Origin: Ursus arctos
Lineage: Eukaryota; Chordata; Mammalia; Carnivora; Ursidae
Reading direction: 5' to 3'
NCBI RefSeq assembly: GCF_023065955.2
Contig: NW_026622875.1
Location: forward strand, 8,100,501 to 8,164,500
Length of the DNA stretch: 64,000 bases
The notes under the pieces are model-generated. The model saw nothing but the letters and a program-made list of their open reading frames with translations, was not told the DNA's origin and searched no databases. Within the stretch, counting starts at the first letter, position 1. Each line of letters begins with the position of its first letter. The position numbers and the translations under genes were made by a program. Below are positions 45,255 through 55,414 of the stretch, in pieces.

Positions 45255-45565
45255 GCTGCTTAATCTAAACATAATAAGTTACTTAGTATCTTTGAGCCTC
45301 AGCTTCTTTCTCTAAAATGGAATGACAGGATTGCTGTGAACGTTAAGTGGGAATACACACATAAAGCTCTTAGAACAGTGCCCAACCCTCCCTGCTCAGC
45401 GGGGAGCCTCCTTCTCCCCCTCCCTCTGCCCCTCCTCCCCACACTCCTGTTCTCACTTGCTCTGCTCTCTCTCTTTCAAATAAATGAATAAAAAAATCTT
45501 TAAAAAAATAAGAACAGTGTCCAACATACAAAAACCAACTAATTAATGTTAGCTATTTTTTCCTC
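45255..45565 (+). mobile_element. MIR SINE interrupted by a SINE
   Basis: TTACTTAGTATCTTTGAGCC, then TCTCTAAAATGGAATGACAG, GGATTGCTGTGAACGTTAAG and CTCTTAGAACAGTGCCCAAC are the MIR core and 3' part. It resumes after 45510 as AGAACAGTGTCCAACATACA. Confidence 0.75.
45387..45510 (+). mobile_element. 5'-truncated carnivore SINE inside a MIR
   Basis: Only the right part is present, from CTCCCTGCTCAGCGGGGAGC to AAATAAATGAATAAAAAAATC. A 15-bp duplication, AGAACAGTG(C/T)CCAAC, lies at 45372-45386 and 45511-45525, with one mismatch. The missing tRNA head is a truncation at insertion, since the target duplication still brackets it. Confidence 0.92.
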
Positions 45566-46074
45566 ATTCTGCTGCAAGAAAGTCCTCCTCTTACTCATTT
45601 TGCTTTGCATACAGCAAACATCAAACCTTTTCTCAGAGCTTTCTGGTGCCATTCTTGCCACATTTCTGTGCTTCTGAGCCTCAAAATAGCATTAGCATAA
45701 CAGCCTCACTTGCTCCTGTCTGGAGTACTAGAACTTTGGAGGATTTCGGAGAGACCCCAGGGGATGACTTCAAGCACTCTTGCTAGATCTTCCTTCTTGC
45801 TAGATCTTCATCTGTCATGTCTCCCGAGAAGTTTATTTCAGTTGCATAGAATTTTATTTCAGCACTCACTTCAGTATTAGCTCTGTATTAAGTTCTTTTT
45901 AAATAAACGATTAGGCAAAAATTTCAGGACACTTAAGAGACCTGAAGATTCCAGGGGTCATTATTCAGCCCCTTTAATCCCAACAGCATTATGGCAACAT
46001 TGAAATAGTCCACTTGGCAGAGAAATCCTTTTATTATATTCAATAGTACTGGTTGTAATAGTGATCATGATAAT

Positions 46075-46410
46075 GATAACTACCATTACTAAGCACTTGC
46101 TCTGTGCCAAGTGCACTTCTGTCAGAGAACTTCATGTGGCTTAACTCCTTTTGTGCTCATATTAACCAGGGTGACCAACACCTCTTCGTTTGTCCAGGAC
46201 TTTCCCAGTTTTAGCATAGAAAGTCTCAAGTCCCAGCAGCCACCCGAGTTCCCGGCAAACCAGGAGGGTTGATCACCCTAAACAGCCCTTAGAATTAGGT
46301 GTTCATATTCCCAATTAAGTCACAGAGAGGTTATGTAACTATCCCAAGGACATAAAGCTCATAAGTAGGAAAGTCTAGCTCAGAATCTTTGTTCTTAACC
46401 ACCACCCTGG
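46075..46410 (-). mobile_element. MIR SINE split by a DNA transposon
   Basis: ACTAAGCACTTGCTCTGTGC and CATGTGGCTTAACTCCTTTT (left) plus CAATTAAGTCACAGAGAGGT and AACTATCCCAAGGACATAAA (right) form one reversed MIR. The left part ends near 46166 and the right part resumes near 46280. Confidence 0.75.
46167..46280. mobile_element. Short DNA transposon with inverted ends inside a MIR
   Basis: It starts AGGGTGACCAACACCTC and ends GGAGGGTTGATCACCCT, with imperfect terminal inverted repeats. The inner text (TTTGTCCAGGACTTTCCCAG; CCGGCAAACCAGGAGGG) follows a known short mammalian element whose family name I cannot give with certainty. Confidence 0.65.
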
Positions 46411-48095
46411 AGAAGGACTGGACTTTGGATGAGGGGTCGGAGAAATTGGCCCTAGAATGGCTTCTGAGAGGGGCTTTTCCTCCCTGTGTCAGGGCAGAAA
46501 GATTGGTTGTATGCGAGCATGTAAGGTTCTCTATCACCTGAAAGTTAATGGGCAGGTCTCATTCTGTTCTTTAATAGTGACATGAAATAGTAAGCTGGTA
46601 TAATTTCTGAACAGTTTCCACGTAAGAAATTTGCAAGCATATATGCAGCAGAGACATTAACTGCATTCCACTGAGCGTGACTGGATTTCAGCCCTCATGT
46701 GCCAAATATCCAATATCCTTCCTTAAGCTGACTCCCTACCCTCTATCCTTTGCTGTGGGACTCTTAATAAGACTTTCTGACTTTCTATTAGGACAAGATT
46801 TCTTTCACCACCTGAGTTTTCTTATTCAGTGTACTTTCATTCTCTATCATTACTTTTCAATTGTGATGTTACAGAATTTCACAGTATAACTCATACTTGC
46901 AGAGAAGATATACTATCATTTTGCCCAGAACTCACAAGAAGTAACTAACCACTGGCTAGTGAGGGGGGAAATTAACCGAGTCCTGTTGGGATCATTTGAA
47001 TAAAACATTTAGGAAACAATCTCTCATTTGGTTGAAAATGTTCTTTCTCTTACCCCCTCCCATGCTTATTTCCCTAAAGTGGCATCTGGGAATGCTCTTT
47101 CTGTGTGGTGGTGGGAAAGCACTGGACCTGGGAGTGGGGGGTGGAGAAAGAGTGTCTTCTTGCCTAAAGGATAGTGTCCTTTGTTTGCCTGATCACCCTC
47201 TCCCAGCTTAAGTTTAGAGTGGTGTAACATCATCTAGAAACTGCACAAGGACAGGCCCATAGCTCTGCCTAGCCTCTCTGACCCCATCTCAGCACTCCCT
47301 GATGCTGTGGCCTCTCCAAGGTCTGCCCTGGACAGTTCTCCCTGCAGTCCATCATGCAGAGCTTTCCACCCCCACACACATTGTAGTGATTTCTCTGAAA
47401 AGCTGTCCAGTAACAGTCTCAGCTCCTTCTTCCTCCTGTCCACTCAATAACAGAGGCAGGCGTGGCCCATGAGAGCTGAACCTCAGGCCTTCTTTGCTTA
47501 GCTCCGTGAGCTGTGCTTGTAACTAAGTTGGCTGCCCTATATTGGTGGTGAGTGACACCTGGGAATAGATTTCCTTGATAAAGGTCACCATTGCCCCCGG
47601 TGTTACCATAACTTATCTAATATATTCCCTTTTCCCCAGGCTGAAGCCCAAAGATTGGGAAGTCAGGACCTGCGTCTGAAGGTTTCACACTTATCTCTCT
47701 CCTTTTCTGCACAATCTCCCCTTCCAGAACTGAAAAGCCTTCTCTTTCACTTCTTCTATGTTATGTTCTCCCTACCAGCCATAAAACTAACCTAGCTGCC
47801 ATTTGCTCCATACCACCAATCTATAATGCAAGTCCTCCAGGCTCAGGGGTTGATAGACTAAAGGGAGATAAATAAATTCAAGTCCTTCGTCAAGACAAAA
47901 GTTTTGCTAGCAAGGCTATTGTCATGCTACATAATCCAGTTTTGGCAACCAAATTCTATTTTACCTTGATCTTTCTCTTTTCACTCCTATCGCTATCTAA
48001 TGTCTACCCCACCACCGTTCTCACGCCCCATCTGACTGACAAGTACCTGTAGGTTCGCATGGATGAGGACAAAGGTGATGAACTCAGGACGGCAT
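46411..48095. other. Unassigned sequence
   Basis: No exon or recognised repeat. The frames at 46677-47443 lack domains or splice context. Confidence 0.4.
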
Positions 48096-48109
48096 AAGAG
48101 AAAAAAAAA

Positions 48110-48305
48110 TTTTTTTAAAGATTTTATTTATTTATCTGACAGAGATAGACACAGCCAGCGAGAGAGGGAACACAAGCAGGGGGAGTGGGAGAGGAAGAAG
48201 CAGGCTCATAGCAGAGGAGCCTGATGTGGGGCTCGATCCCATAACACCGGGATCACGCCCTGAGCCGAAGGCAGATGCTTAACCGCTGTGCCACCCAGGC
48301 GCCCC
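48110..48305 (-). mobile_element. Young carnivore SINE, ursid-type subfamily
   Basis: Reverse orientation: a T/A-rich tail, GATTTTATTTATTTATCTGA, the diagnostic CTCATAGCAGAGGAGCC and ATAACACCGGGATCACG, ending GTGCCACCCAGGCGCCCC. Similar flanks, AAGAGAAAAA, at about 48096 and 48306 mark the target duplication. Confidence 0.95.
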
Positions 48306-48319
48306 AAGAGAAAAATATT

Positions 48320-49507
48320 TTTAAAACTACAAATATTGGCTCCATTGCATGGTAATTTAGTGAGATATTATTAAAATCAACTTATTTAGTCAATATCTAC
48401 TTTTTCACTGTGTATTTTTTTTCTTTTTAAATTATGTAGGTACACATGAATATAAATCCATGAAGAGACAATTACAATAATAGAAGTATATGGAATAAAA
48501 AGTGTATGCTCCCCATGCCCAATCCCACTTCTCAACCCAGAATAATCACTATCGATGATTGATCTGTAGCCTTACACATCTCTCTCCCATGCATTTATAT
48601 AAATATATATGTTCATATATGAATATATAATTTTAACTTTTTTTTCCAAAACCAGGGTCAAAGAATAGGACTTTGTACACCCATGGCTTGTACATTTCTG
48701 AATGTGCAATTGCCAAATTTCCCTGTGCTGCTCTGAATTTTATTTGTATTAATAAAGCAATCACTTGCAAAATAACTTTATTTCATTTTTTGGAAGATTC
48801 CACATAAAAACATCTGTCATTCTTGTTTGGCAACTGGCTAGAATTTTTGCCATAAGCAGGAAAATGAGCCTTGTACTTTGGCTGTGGGTGGGGATGTCAC
48901 ACGCATGTGCATGTGATATGGCTGGTGGCCAGCCAGCTAGCTGCTGAGAAGAGACTATGTATTTCTCAACCAACAATGTTGTAAGTAGAACTTAGTGAAA
49001 ATGAGACACAGTCTCCTTTCCCATCACTTTCCTGCCCTAGATTCTCCATCAGCTGAGAAATTTGGGGATTTTTCCTTAAGCACACATCAGTTCAACAACT
49101 CACACTTCTGAGCACCTGTGGAAGAACCAAGCCCTGGAAATACCACAATGATTAAAGCAATGTCTACGCTTAAAGTATTATTTGATATCATTTCAAAGTC
49201 ATTTCAGAAATTCATCTTTGGTTTTCAGTCTAATTTTTTATTATTTATATATAAATATAATAAATATATATGATATGACATATAATAATATCATTTATTA
49301 TGACTTTGGAATATCTTTTCTTCTATTTCCTATATCAAAGTTATAACATAATGGTTATTCTGTCCAAAACATCTAAATTTTCATTTGGGAGTGACAGAGA
49401 GTATAATTTTAGATTAAAATAAATATATGTATTTGCAAATCATATGGAATTAAAGTTTAATAAGGGGTCCATACTGGCTTGTGATGCCTTCTTCCACCGT
49501 TTTCAAG
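48320..49507. other. Unassigned AT-rich sequence
   Basis: No gene or recognised repeat. ATATAT-rich patches lie at 48595-48630 and 49235-49280. Confidence 0.4.
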
Positions 49508-49521
49508 CAAAAGCAAAAGTA

Positions 49522-49735
49522 TTTTTTTTCTAAAGATTTTCTTTATTTATTTTAAAGAGAGAGAATGAGGGAACGTACAAGCAGGGGGAGGGTCAGAGGG
49601 AGAAGGAGAGACTCTCAAGCAGACTCCCTGCTGAGTGTGGAGCCCAACACAGGGCTCAGCTTCCTGACCCTGAGCTCATGACCTGAGCTGAAATCAAGAG
49701 TCGGACCTTTAACCGACTGAGCCACCCAGGTACCT
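49522..49735 (-). mobile_element. Carnivore tRNA-Lys SINE
   Basis: It runs from TTTTTTTTCTAAAGATTTTC through a GA-rich tract to ACTGAGCCACCCAGGTACCT. A perfect 14-bp duplication, CAAAAGCAAAAGTA, lies at 49508-49521 and 49736-49749. Confidence 0.95.
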
Positions 49736-49749
49736 CAAAAGCAAAAGTA

Positions 49750-50227
49750 ATTTAAAGTAATAAGCATGTTCTACATTTTCCCCTAAATTGTAATTTATGG
49801 TGAACTTCAAAAACATGCTTTATTTTGCCTGCTTTGGAAAAGCTCCCATGAGGCAAATTACCAGTTTCATTTCCTCCTACTTTTTTTCTGTCTGATTTAG
49901 GATATTTAAACAGTGAAATGACAACATTATTTATTAATTCGGACTTAGTATTTTGAATTTCATGTCTTTGAAATACATCAGAGGAGAATTATAGGGGAGA
50001 TGGAAGAAATGGCATCAGTGGTTCCTGTCTGTCTAGTATCAGGTAGGAGGAGGAAACCTCTCAGACACCCTGTTGCCATCTGACCTGTATTGAATACTGA
50101 GAACAAGTCCTGATAGCCGTGAGCAAATATCCAGCCTTAATTTGGGAAGTCATGACAGATACCTTCATGGGCTTCTGTAGCCCTTCACTGAATCATAGCA
50201 TTTCAGAGCTAAAAGGTACATTCTAGT
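49750..50227. other. Unassigned sequence
   Basis: No gene or recognised repeat. Confidence 0.4.
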
Positions 50228-50828
50228 ATGGCAGTTCCCCAAAAATTAAACATAGAATTACCATGTGATCTGGCAACCCCACTTCTGGGTTTGTACTCAA
50301 AAAGAATTGAAATCAAAGTCTAAAAGAGATATTTGTACACCCATGTTCATAGCAGCGCTATTCACAATAGTCAAAAAGTGGAAACAATCCAATTGTGGAT
50401 GAATGGATAAACAAAGTGTGGTATATACACACAAAGAAAATTATTCAGCCTTGAAGAGGAATGAAATTCTGATATATCCTAGAACATAAATGAACCTTGA
50501 AGACATTATGCTAAATGAAATAAGCCAGGCACAAAAGGATAAATATTGTATGATTCCACACGAGATACCTGGAGTAGTCAAATCCATAAAGACATAAAGT
50601 AGAATGGTGGTTGCCAGGGGCTAGGGGAAGAGGGAAATGGGGAGTTACAGTTTAAGGGGTACAGAGTGTCAGTTGGGGAAGGTGGAAAAGCTCTGGAGTT
50701 GGATAGTGGCGATGAGTGTACAACAATATGAATGTACTTACTGCCATTGAACTGTATACCAACTGTATGCCAAAAAATGGTTAAAATGGTCCATTTCATG
50801 TTATATATATTTTACCACAATAAAATAA
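50228..50828 (+). mobile_element. Old L1 (L1M-type) ORF2 end and 3' UTR
   Basis: ATAGAATTACCATGTGATCT, then GTTCATAGCAGCGCTATTCA, GATTCCACACGAGATACCTG, GGTGGTTGCCAGGGGCTAGG and CAACTGTATGCCAAAAAATG follow the eutherian L1M ORF2 end and 3' UTR, finishing with a CACAATAAAATAAT tail. It differs clearly from the carnivore-specific L1 3' ends elsewhere here. Confidence 0.88.
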
Positions 50829-50924
50829 TCCTTACCCTCATGGAGTTTACAGTCTAGGAGAGAGAAAGATAATAAGCAAATAAAAATGTAAAATTTTAAA
50901 AGTACTTTCTGGATCAGCTTTTGG

Positions 50925-51045
50925 TTAGCCCCCATTTTACAGATAAGAAGGCAGAGGACAGAGAGAAATGATAACAGGAGGCTACCCAATAAGACCCTAG
51001 TGGTCTGTCTTCTGGGCCAATGATCTTTCTGTTGAACCATACTTC
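50925..51045 (-). mobile_element. MIR SINE fragment
   Basis: CCCCCATTTTACAGATAAGA, then GGCTACCCAATAAGACCCTA and a CTTTCTGTTGAACCATAC end match a reversed MIR. Confidence 0.7.
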
Positions 51046-51079
51046 TTTTGGAGGTACTTCTATTACCCCTTTTTTATCT

Positions 51080-51300
51080 GAACCATTCAATAATACACTG
51101 GAAAGAGAAAGGCTTTGGAACCTGGGTTCAAATTTCAGGTCAGTTACTTCCTGGAAATTTGAGCTTGAAATTTCCTTCTCTGTAAAATGGGGATAACAAG
51201 ATCTACTTCATAAAGGTTCGATTTGTTACATTTACACCTATGTACAAAGTAAGGAGTCAATGAAAATTAGCTCCCTTGCTGCTAATCTGTCAAAATGCCT
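51080..51300 (+). mobile_element. MIR SINE
   Basis: GGCTTTGGAACCTGGGTTCA, then GTCAGTTACTTCCTGG, TCTGTAAAATGGGGATAACA and a GTAAGGAGTCAATGAAAATT block are a full MIR in forward orientation. It lies just past a reversed MIR. Confidence 0.8.
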
Positions 51301-52235
51301 TCTCTGAATTTGTTGCACATGTATGTTATACTCAATGTGTGAATACTTTCAGTCTACCAATTTCAGCAAATATATTCCTGTATTTGAGTTTTTATAAGTC
51401 GTTCTAGAACTATAGTTTGGATATGGAGACAAATGGCTCAACTAAAACCTGGGAAATGAGCCAGATACATTGATTTGATCCTTATTTAGCTGGGAGAGAA
51501 GTTTCAAAGTGTAAGTTCAGAAAAGAATTCAAAACAAGGTCTAACTTATTCTTTTTTCCGAAAAATAAAGCCAACTCTTTGATATTTCTACTAGCTATAT
51601 AAAAAAAAGTCAAAGCTGTATTCTCTATTTATTCTTAAAAGGCATTTATCTCTAAATAAAAAGTATATAATGGCATAGATTATATATAAGAACCACCCTG
51701 GGTGATGCGTTGTAAGTATCTAGTCTCCCAAGAAGAATGATGTGTTTCTCAGATCCAATATAGATATTTAGAAAAAAGTCACACTGGTCAGCTGCTAGCA
51801 GAGTGTCATGGGGCATTAAAGTTACCATCACAGTCCTCCTTTACCTGATTCCACAGCTTTGCCCACCTCAAGGAACTCTAAGCATAGTCATTTTGATGAT
51901 TCCTGTGGGGTTTAGAACATCTCCTACCTCTTCTTAGCACATTTGAAGATAAAAGAGACCAATTATTCCCCATATTACACAGGCCTGCAAAGAACTTCTC
52001 TTAATAGATTTGCCACAGCTCTTTAGATTTATGAAGATTTGTACTACTCCCAGGTTAGACAACTATGTTGACTATATAGTAATTGCATAAAAATTAAAGC
52101 CCTAGGTTACACTTCTAGAACTGGACAAATTATATGGTCTTGTTAAAGATACTGGCAATTTATTTTGGATTCTTCATCCCATCCCTGCAAAAATTATAGA
52201 TAGCTCAACTGGGGAGGCAGATTCAAGTATTTAGA
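51301..52235. other. Unassigned sequence
   Basis: No gene or recognised repeat. Confidence 0.4.
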
Positions 52236-52239
52236 CAAT

Positions 52240-52490
52240 GTGACTTCGAAGGAGGTAGTATGTCTTTATGAACAAAGCATGGATTTGGCATTTTAATAAA
52301 TTTGGGTCCAAATCATAGTTCCACATCTTACTTGATTAAGTCACTTAACTCTCTGACCCTTTAATCTCTTAAGTGAAAAGAGATAATCGTAGATAATTAC
52401 AAGGATTGAATGGTTGATTGAATTATATAAAACATCTAACAAAGTACTGGATACAAGAGTAAATACTAATATTAGTTATTTCACACATTA
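52240..52490 (+). mobile_element. MIR SINE
   Basis: AAAGCATGGATTTGGCATTT, then GGGTCCAAATCATAGTTCCA, GATTAAGTCACTTAACTCTC, TAATTACAAGGATTGAATGG and ACAAAGTACTGGATACAAGA follow MIR in forward orientation. Confidence 0.75.
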
Positions 52491-53149
52491 ACTTACTCTA
52501 ATATTTCAAGTAATTCCATACACTCATATACATGCAAACTAAAATCTAATTTTTATTTTTGATTATAGTTTTGCTTGATTTAGAATTTCCACTAAACTTT
52601 TAAAATATTACTATAAAATTATGACTCCTTTCCAAAATTTCAGGATGTCATTTAGGACCACTTCCAATTTTATGTTTTCCAAAATGTTAATTGGTATGCT
52701 TTTTAGATTTTTTTTTTTTTTAGCATTTTACAACCATGAATCAAAGAAGTATTTATTTAGCAAGATCATAACATAAGATACTGGCATCTGGAACACAGCT
52801 AAAATACAAGCAGCTAAACTAAGGTAGAATGTTCACCTTAACAAATGTATCTCTCATGTTAGATATGACATTGTGGATTGTTTAAATTGAAATAAAATTT
52901 CAACATAGAAGTTAATATTGTATTATTACTGTTATAATGTCTCATTATGTTGATGGGGTTATCCTACTGGTTTTATCTTTGTTGTTCCAGAAGGAATAGA
53001 TAGAGTGTAATAAATTATCATTGTTATGTTTTGAGATAAACCTGTCTATATCAGGCGCTATAGTAGATATCCAGAAAGGAGGAGGGTAAGGGAGGGAGAG
53101 AAAGGGAGACGGAAAGAACTCTACCTTCTATAGGAGACAGATAAAAATA
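52491..53149. other. Unassigned AT-rich sequence
   Basis: Possibly more of the L1M that follows, but too diverged for me to say. Confidence 0.35.
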
Positions 53150-54335
53150 CTATCAGAGTGACAGCCAGGCTCCTCACTGTTGAAGTGAGAATTTTCAGAT
53201 AAGCAAGGGGAGGAGGAAAAATGATCCATATGGTAATGGTCTGAAGTCATTGGTATGAACCCATGTTTAGCTTAACATAGATGCAGATGGCTATATATGG
53301 AAATACTATAGACATGTATACATACCCAGGTTAGTGTACACACATAATTTCCTTGTTTTGTCAGCTGAGGGGGCAAAGGAGCAATGACATCCCAGTAGCA
53401 ACAAATGTCCTAGTACCCAGATCTTGGTTTCTAACACTATTCTCCAATTAAAAGAACTCCTTAGAGAAAGAGCTGATTCTATAACAGGGCAGAAAACAAT
53501 CATGATGAGTCTGGAGCATCTTTTAATGCCAGAAAGTAAGGAAGTGTTCAAAAACAAAACAAAACAAAACCACACACACAATGATGGGGGCACATCAAAT
53601 GAACACAGGACCCAACTGAAAGAGCTCCCAATGGCCAAGGCTGAAACAATTAGAGCAACAAAATAAATAAAATAGTACTGAAACAGAAAATAAATATCCA
53701 TGAGTATATACTGATAGAATAATTTACTAAGTCATTTGAATGAAGTAACTGAAGGAGGAAGAGAAAAATTTGTGCAGAGTCCTACATAAATTATGTAGCT
53801 ATTCTGCCCACAAGGAGGTGGAGTTGACTCCCCACTCCTTAAGTGTGTGCTACACATAATGACTTCCTTTCAAAGAGCATAATGTGGAAAGTGGAAAAAA
53901 AGAATAACTTTAAGGTAGAGAAACCTGATAAACCCTACCTCAGCCAGGCGATCAAGGTCAACATCAATATTTATTAAGTCATGCTGATCAAATGTACTCT
54001 TGATATGATATGAGGAAAATAGCAGTTTACGTTTGTGGTTATCTTCCCCAGAACTCAAAATCTCAGTCTAATTGTAAGAGAAAAACAGACAAACGCCATC
54101 TGAGGGACATCCCACAAAATGCATACCAAAAACACTCCTCAAAACAGTCAATAAGTTCAAAAACAAGAGAAGTCTGAGAACTTGCCACAGCCAAGAAAAG
54201 CCTGAAGATGCATATTGAATAAATGTCACACAGTGTCTTGAATGGGATCCTGGAACAGAAAAAGGACCCTAAGAATAAACTAAGGAAATCTGAATAAACT
54301 ATGGACTGAAGTTTGTAACAGTGTATCAAAACTGG
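53150..54335 (+). mobile_element. Old L1 (L1M-type) long 3' UTR
   Basis: GGCTCCTCACTGTTGAAGTG, then CTTCCTTTCAAAGAGCATAA, CTACCTCAGCCAGGCGATCA, GAACTTGCCACAGCCAAGA and GATCCTGGAACAGAAAAAGG form the long 3' UTR of an ancient L1M. The 80-codon frame at 53424-53666 lies in it and is not a gene. The element stops abruptly at ATCAAAACTGGTTCA, short of its 3' terminus, where a minus-strand L1 begins. Confidence 0.85.
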
Positions 54336-54713
54336 TTCATGAGCATGGAATATCTTTCCATTTGTTTGTGTCATCTTCAATTTCTTTCATCAGTGTTTTA
54401 TAGTTTTCAGAGTTCAGGTCTTTCAGTTCTTTGCTTAAGTTTATTCCTAGGTACTTTATTCTTTTTGGTACAATTGTAAATGGTGTTACTTTTTAAATTT
54501 TCCTTTCTGTGACTTCGCTGTTAGTGTATAGAAACGCTACTGATTTCTGTGTATTAATTTTGTATTCTGCCACTTCAGTGAATTTATGTATTACTTCTAG
54601 TAGTTTTTTGGTGGAATCTTTAGGATCTTCTCTATATAGTATCATGTCATCTGCAAATAGTGAAAGTTTTACTTCTTCTATACCAAAATGGATGCCTCTT
54701 ATTTCTTTTTCTT

Positions 54714-54905
54714 TTTCTTTTAAGATTTTATTTATTTATTTGACAGAGAGAGACAGCCAGCGAGAGAGGGAACACAAGCAGGGGGAGTGGGAGAGGAAGA
54801 ATCAGGCTCATAGTGGAGGAGCCTGATATGGGGCTTGATCCCGTAACGCCGGGATCACGCCCTGAGCCGAAGGCAGACGCTCAACCGCTGTGCCACCCAG
54901 GCACC
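54714..54905 (-). mobile_element. Young carnivore SINE nested in L1 RT region
   Basis: TTTTAAGATTTTATTTATTT, the diagnostic CTCATAGTGGAGGAGCC and GTAACGCCGGGATCACG, ending GTGCCACCCAGGCACCC. A perfect 19-bp duplication (CCTCTTATTTC then TTTTTCTT) lies at 54695-54713 and 54906-54924. Confidence 0.97.
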
Positions 54906-55203
54906 CCTCTTATTTCTTTTTCTTGTCTGATTGCTATGGCTAAGACTTCTAGTAACAGGTTGAATGAAATTGGTGAAAGTGGACATCCTTGTCTTGTTCC
55001 TGACCTTAAGGGAAAGCTCTCAGTTTTCACCATTAAGGATGATGTTAGCAGTGGATTTTCCATATATGCCTTTACTATGTTGAGGTATGTTTCCTCTAAC
55101 CTCATTTCGTTGAGAGTTTTCATCACGAATGGATGTTGCGTGTTGTCAAATACTTTTTTCTGCATCTGTTAAAATGACCATATGATTTTTATCCTTCGTT
55201 TTT

Positions 55204-55414
55204 GGTTTTTTTTTAAAGATTTTATTTATTTATTTATTTATTTATTTGAGAGAGGGAGAGCGTGCACACATAAGTGGGGGAGGGGCAGAAGGAGAGGGAG
55301 AAGCAGACTCCCCTGCTGGGCAGGGAGCCCAATGAGGGGCTCGATCCCAGAACCCTGGGATCACTACCCAAGCCAAAGCCAGACGCTTAACTGACTGAGC
55401 CACCCAGTGCCCCT
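55204..55414 (-). mobile_element. Carnivore tRNA-Lys SINE nested in L1
   Basis: A T-run, then AAAGATTTTATTTATTTATT (expanded TTTA units), an AGAGGGAGAGCGTGCACAC tract, ending GACTGAGCCACCCAGTGCCCC. The target duplication is not clear. Confidence 0.92.

Noticed and set aside
53424..53666. 80-codon plus-strand ORF with charged text
   Set aside because: It lies entirely within the L1M 3' UTR.
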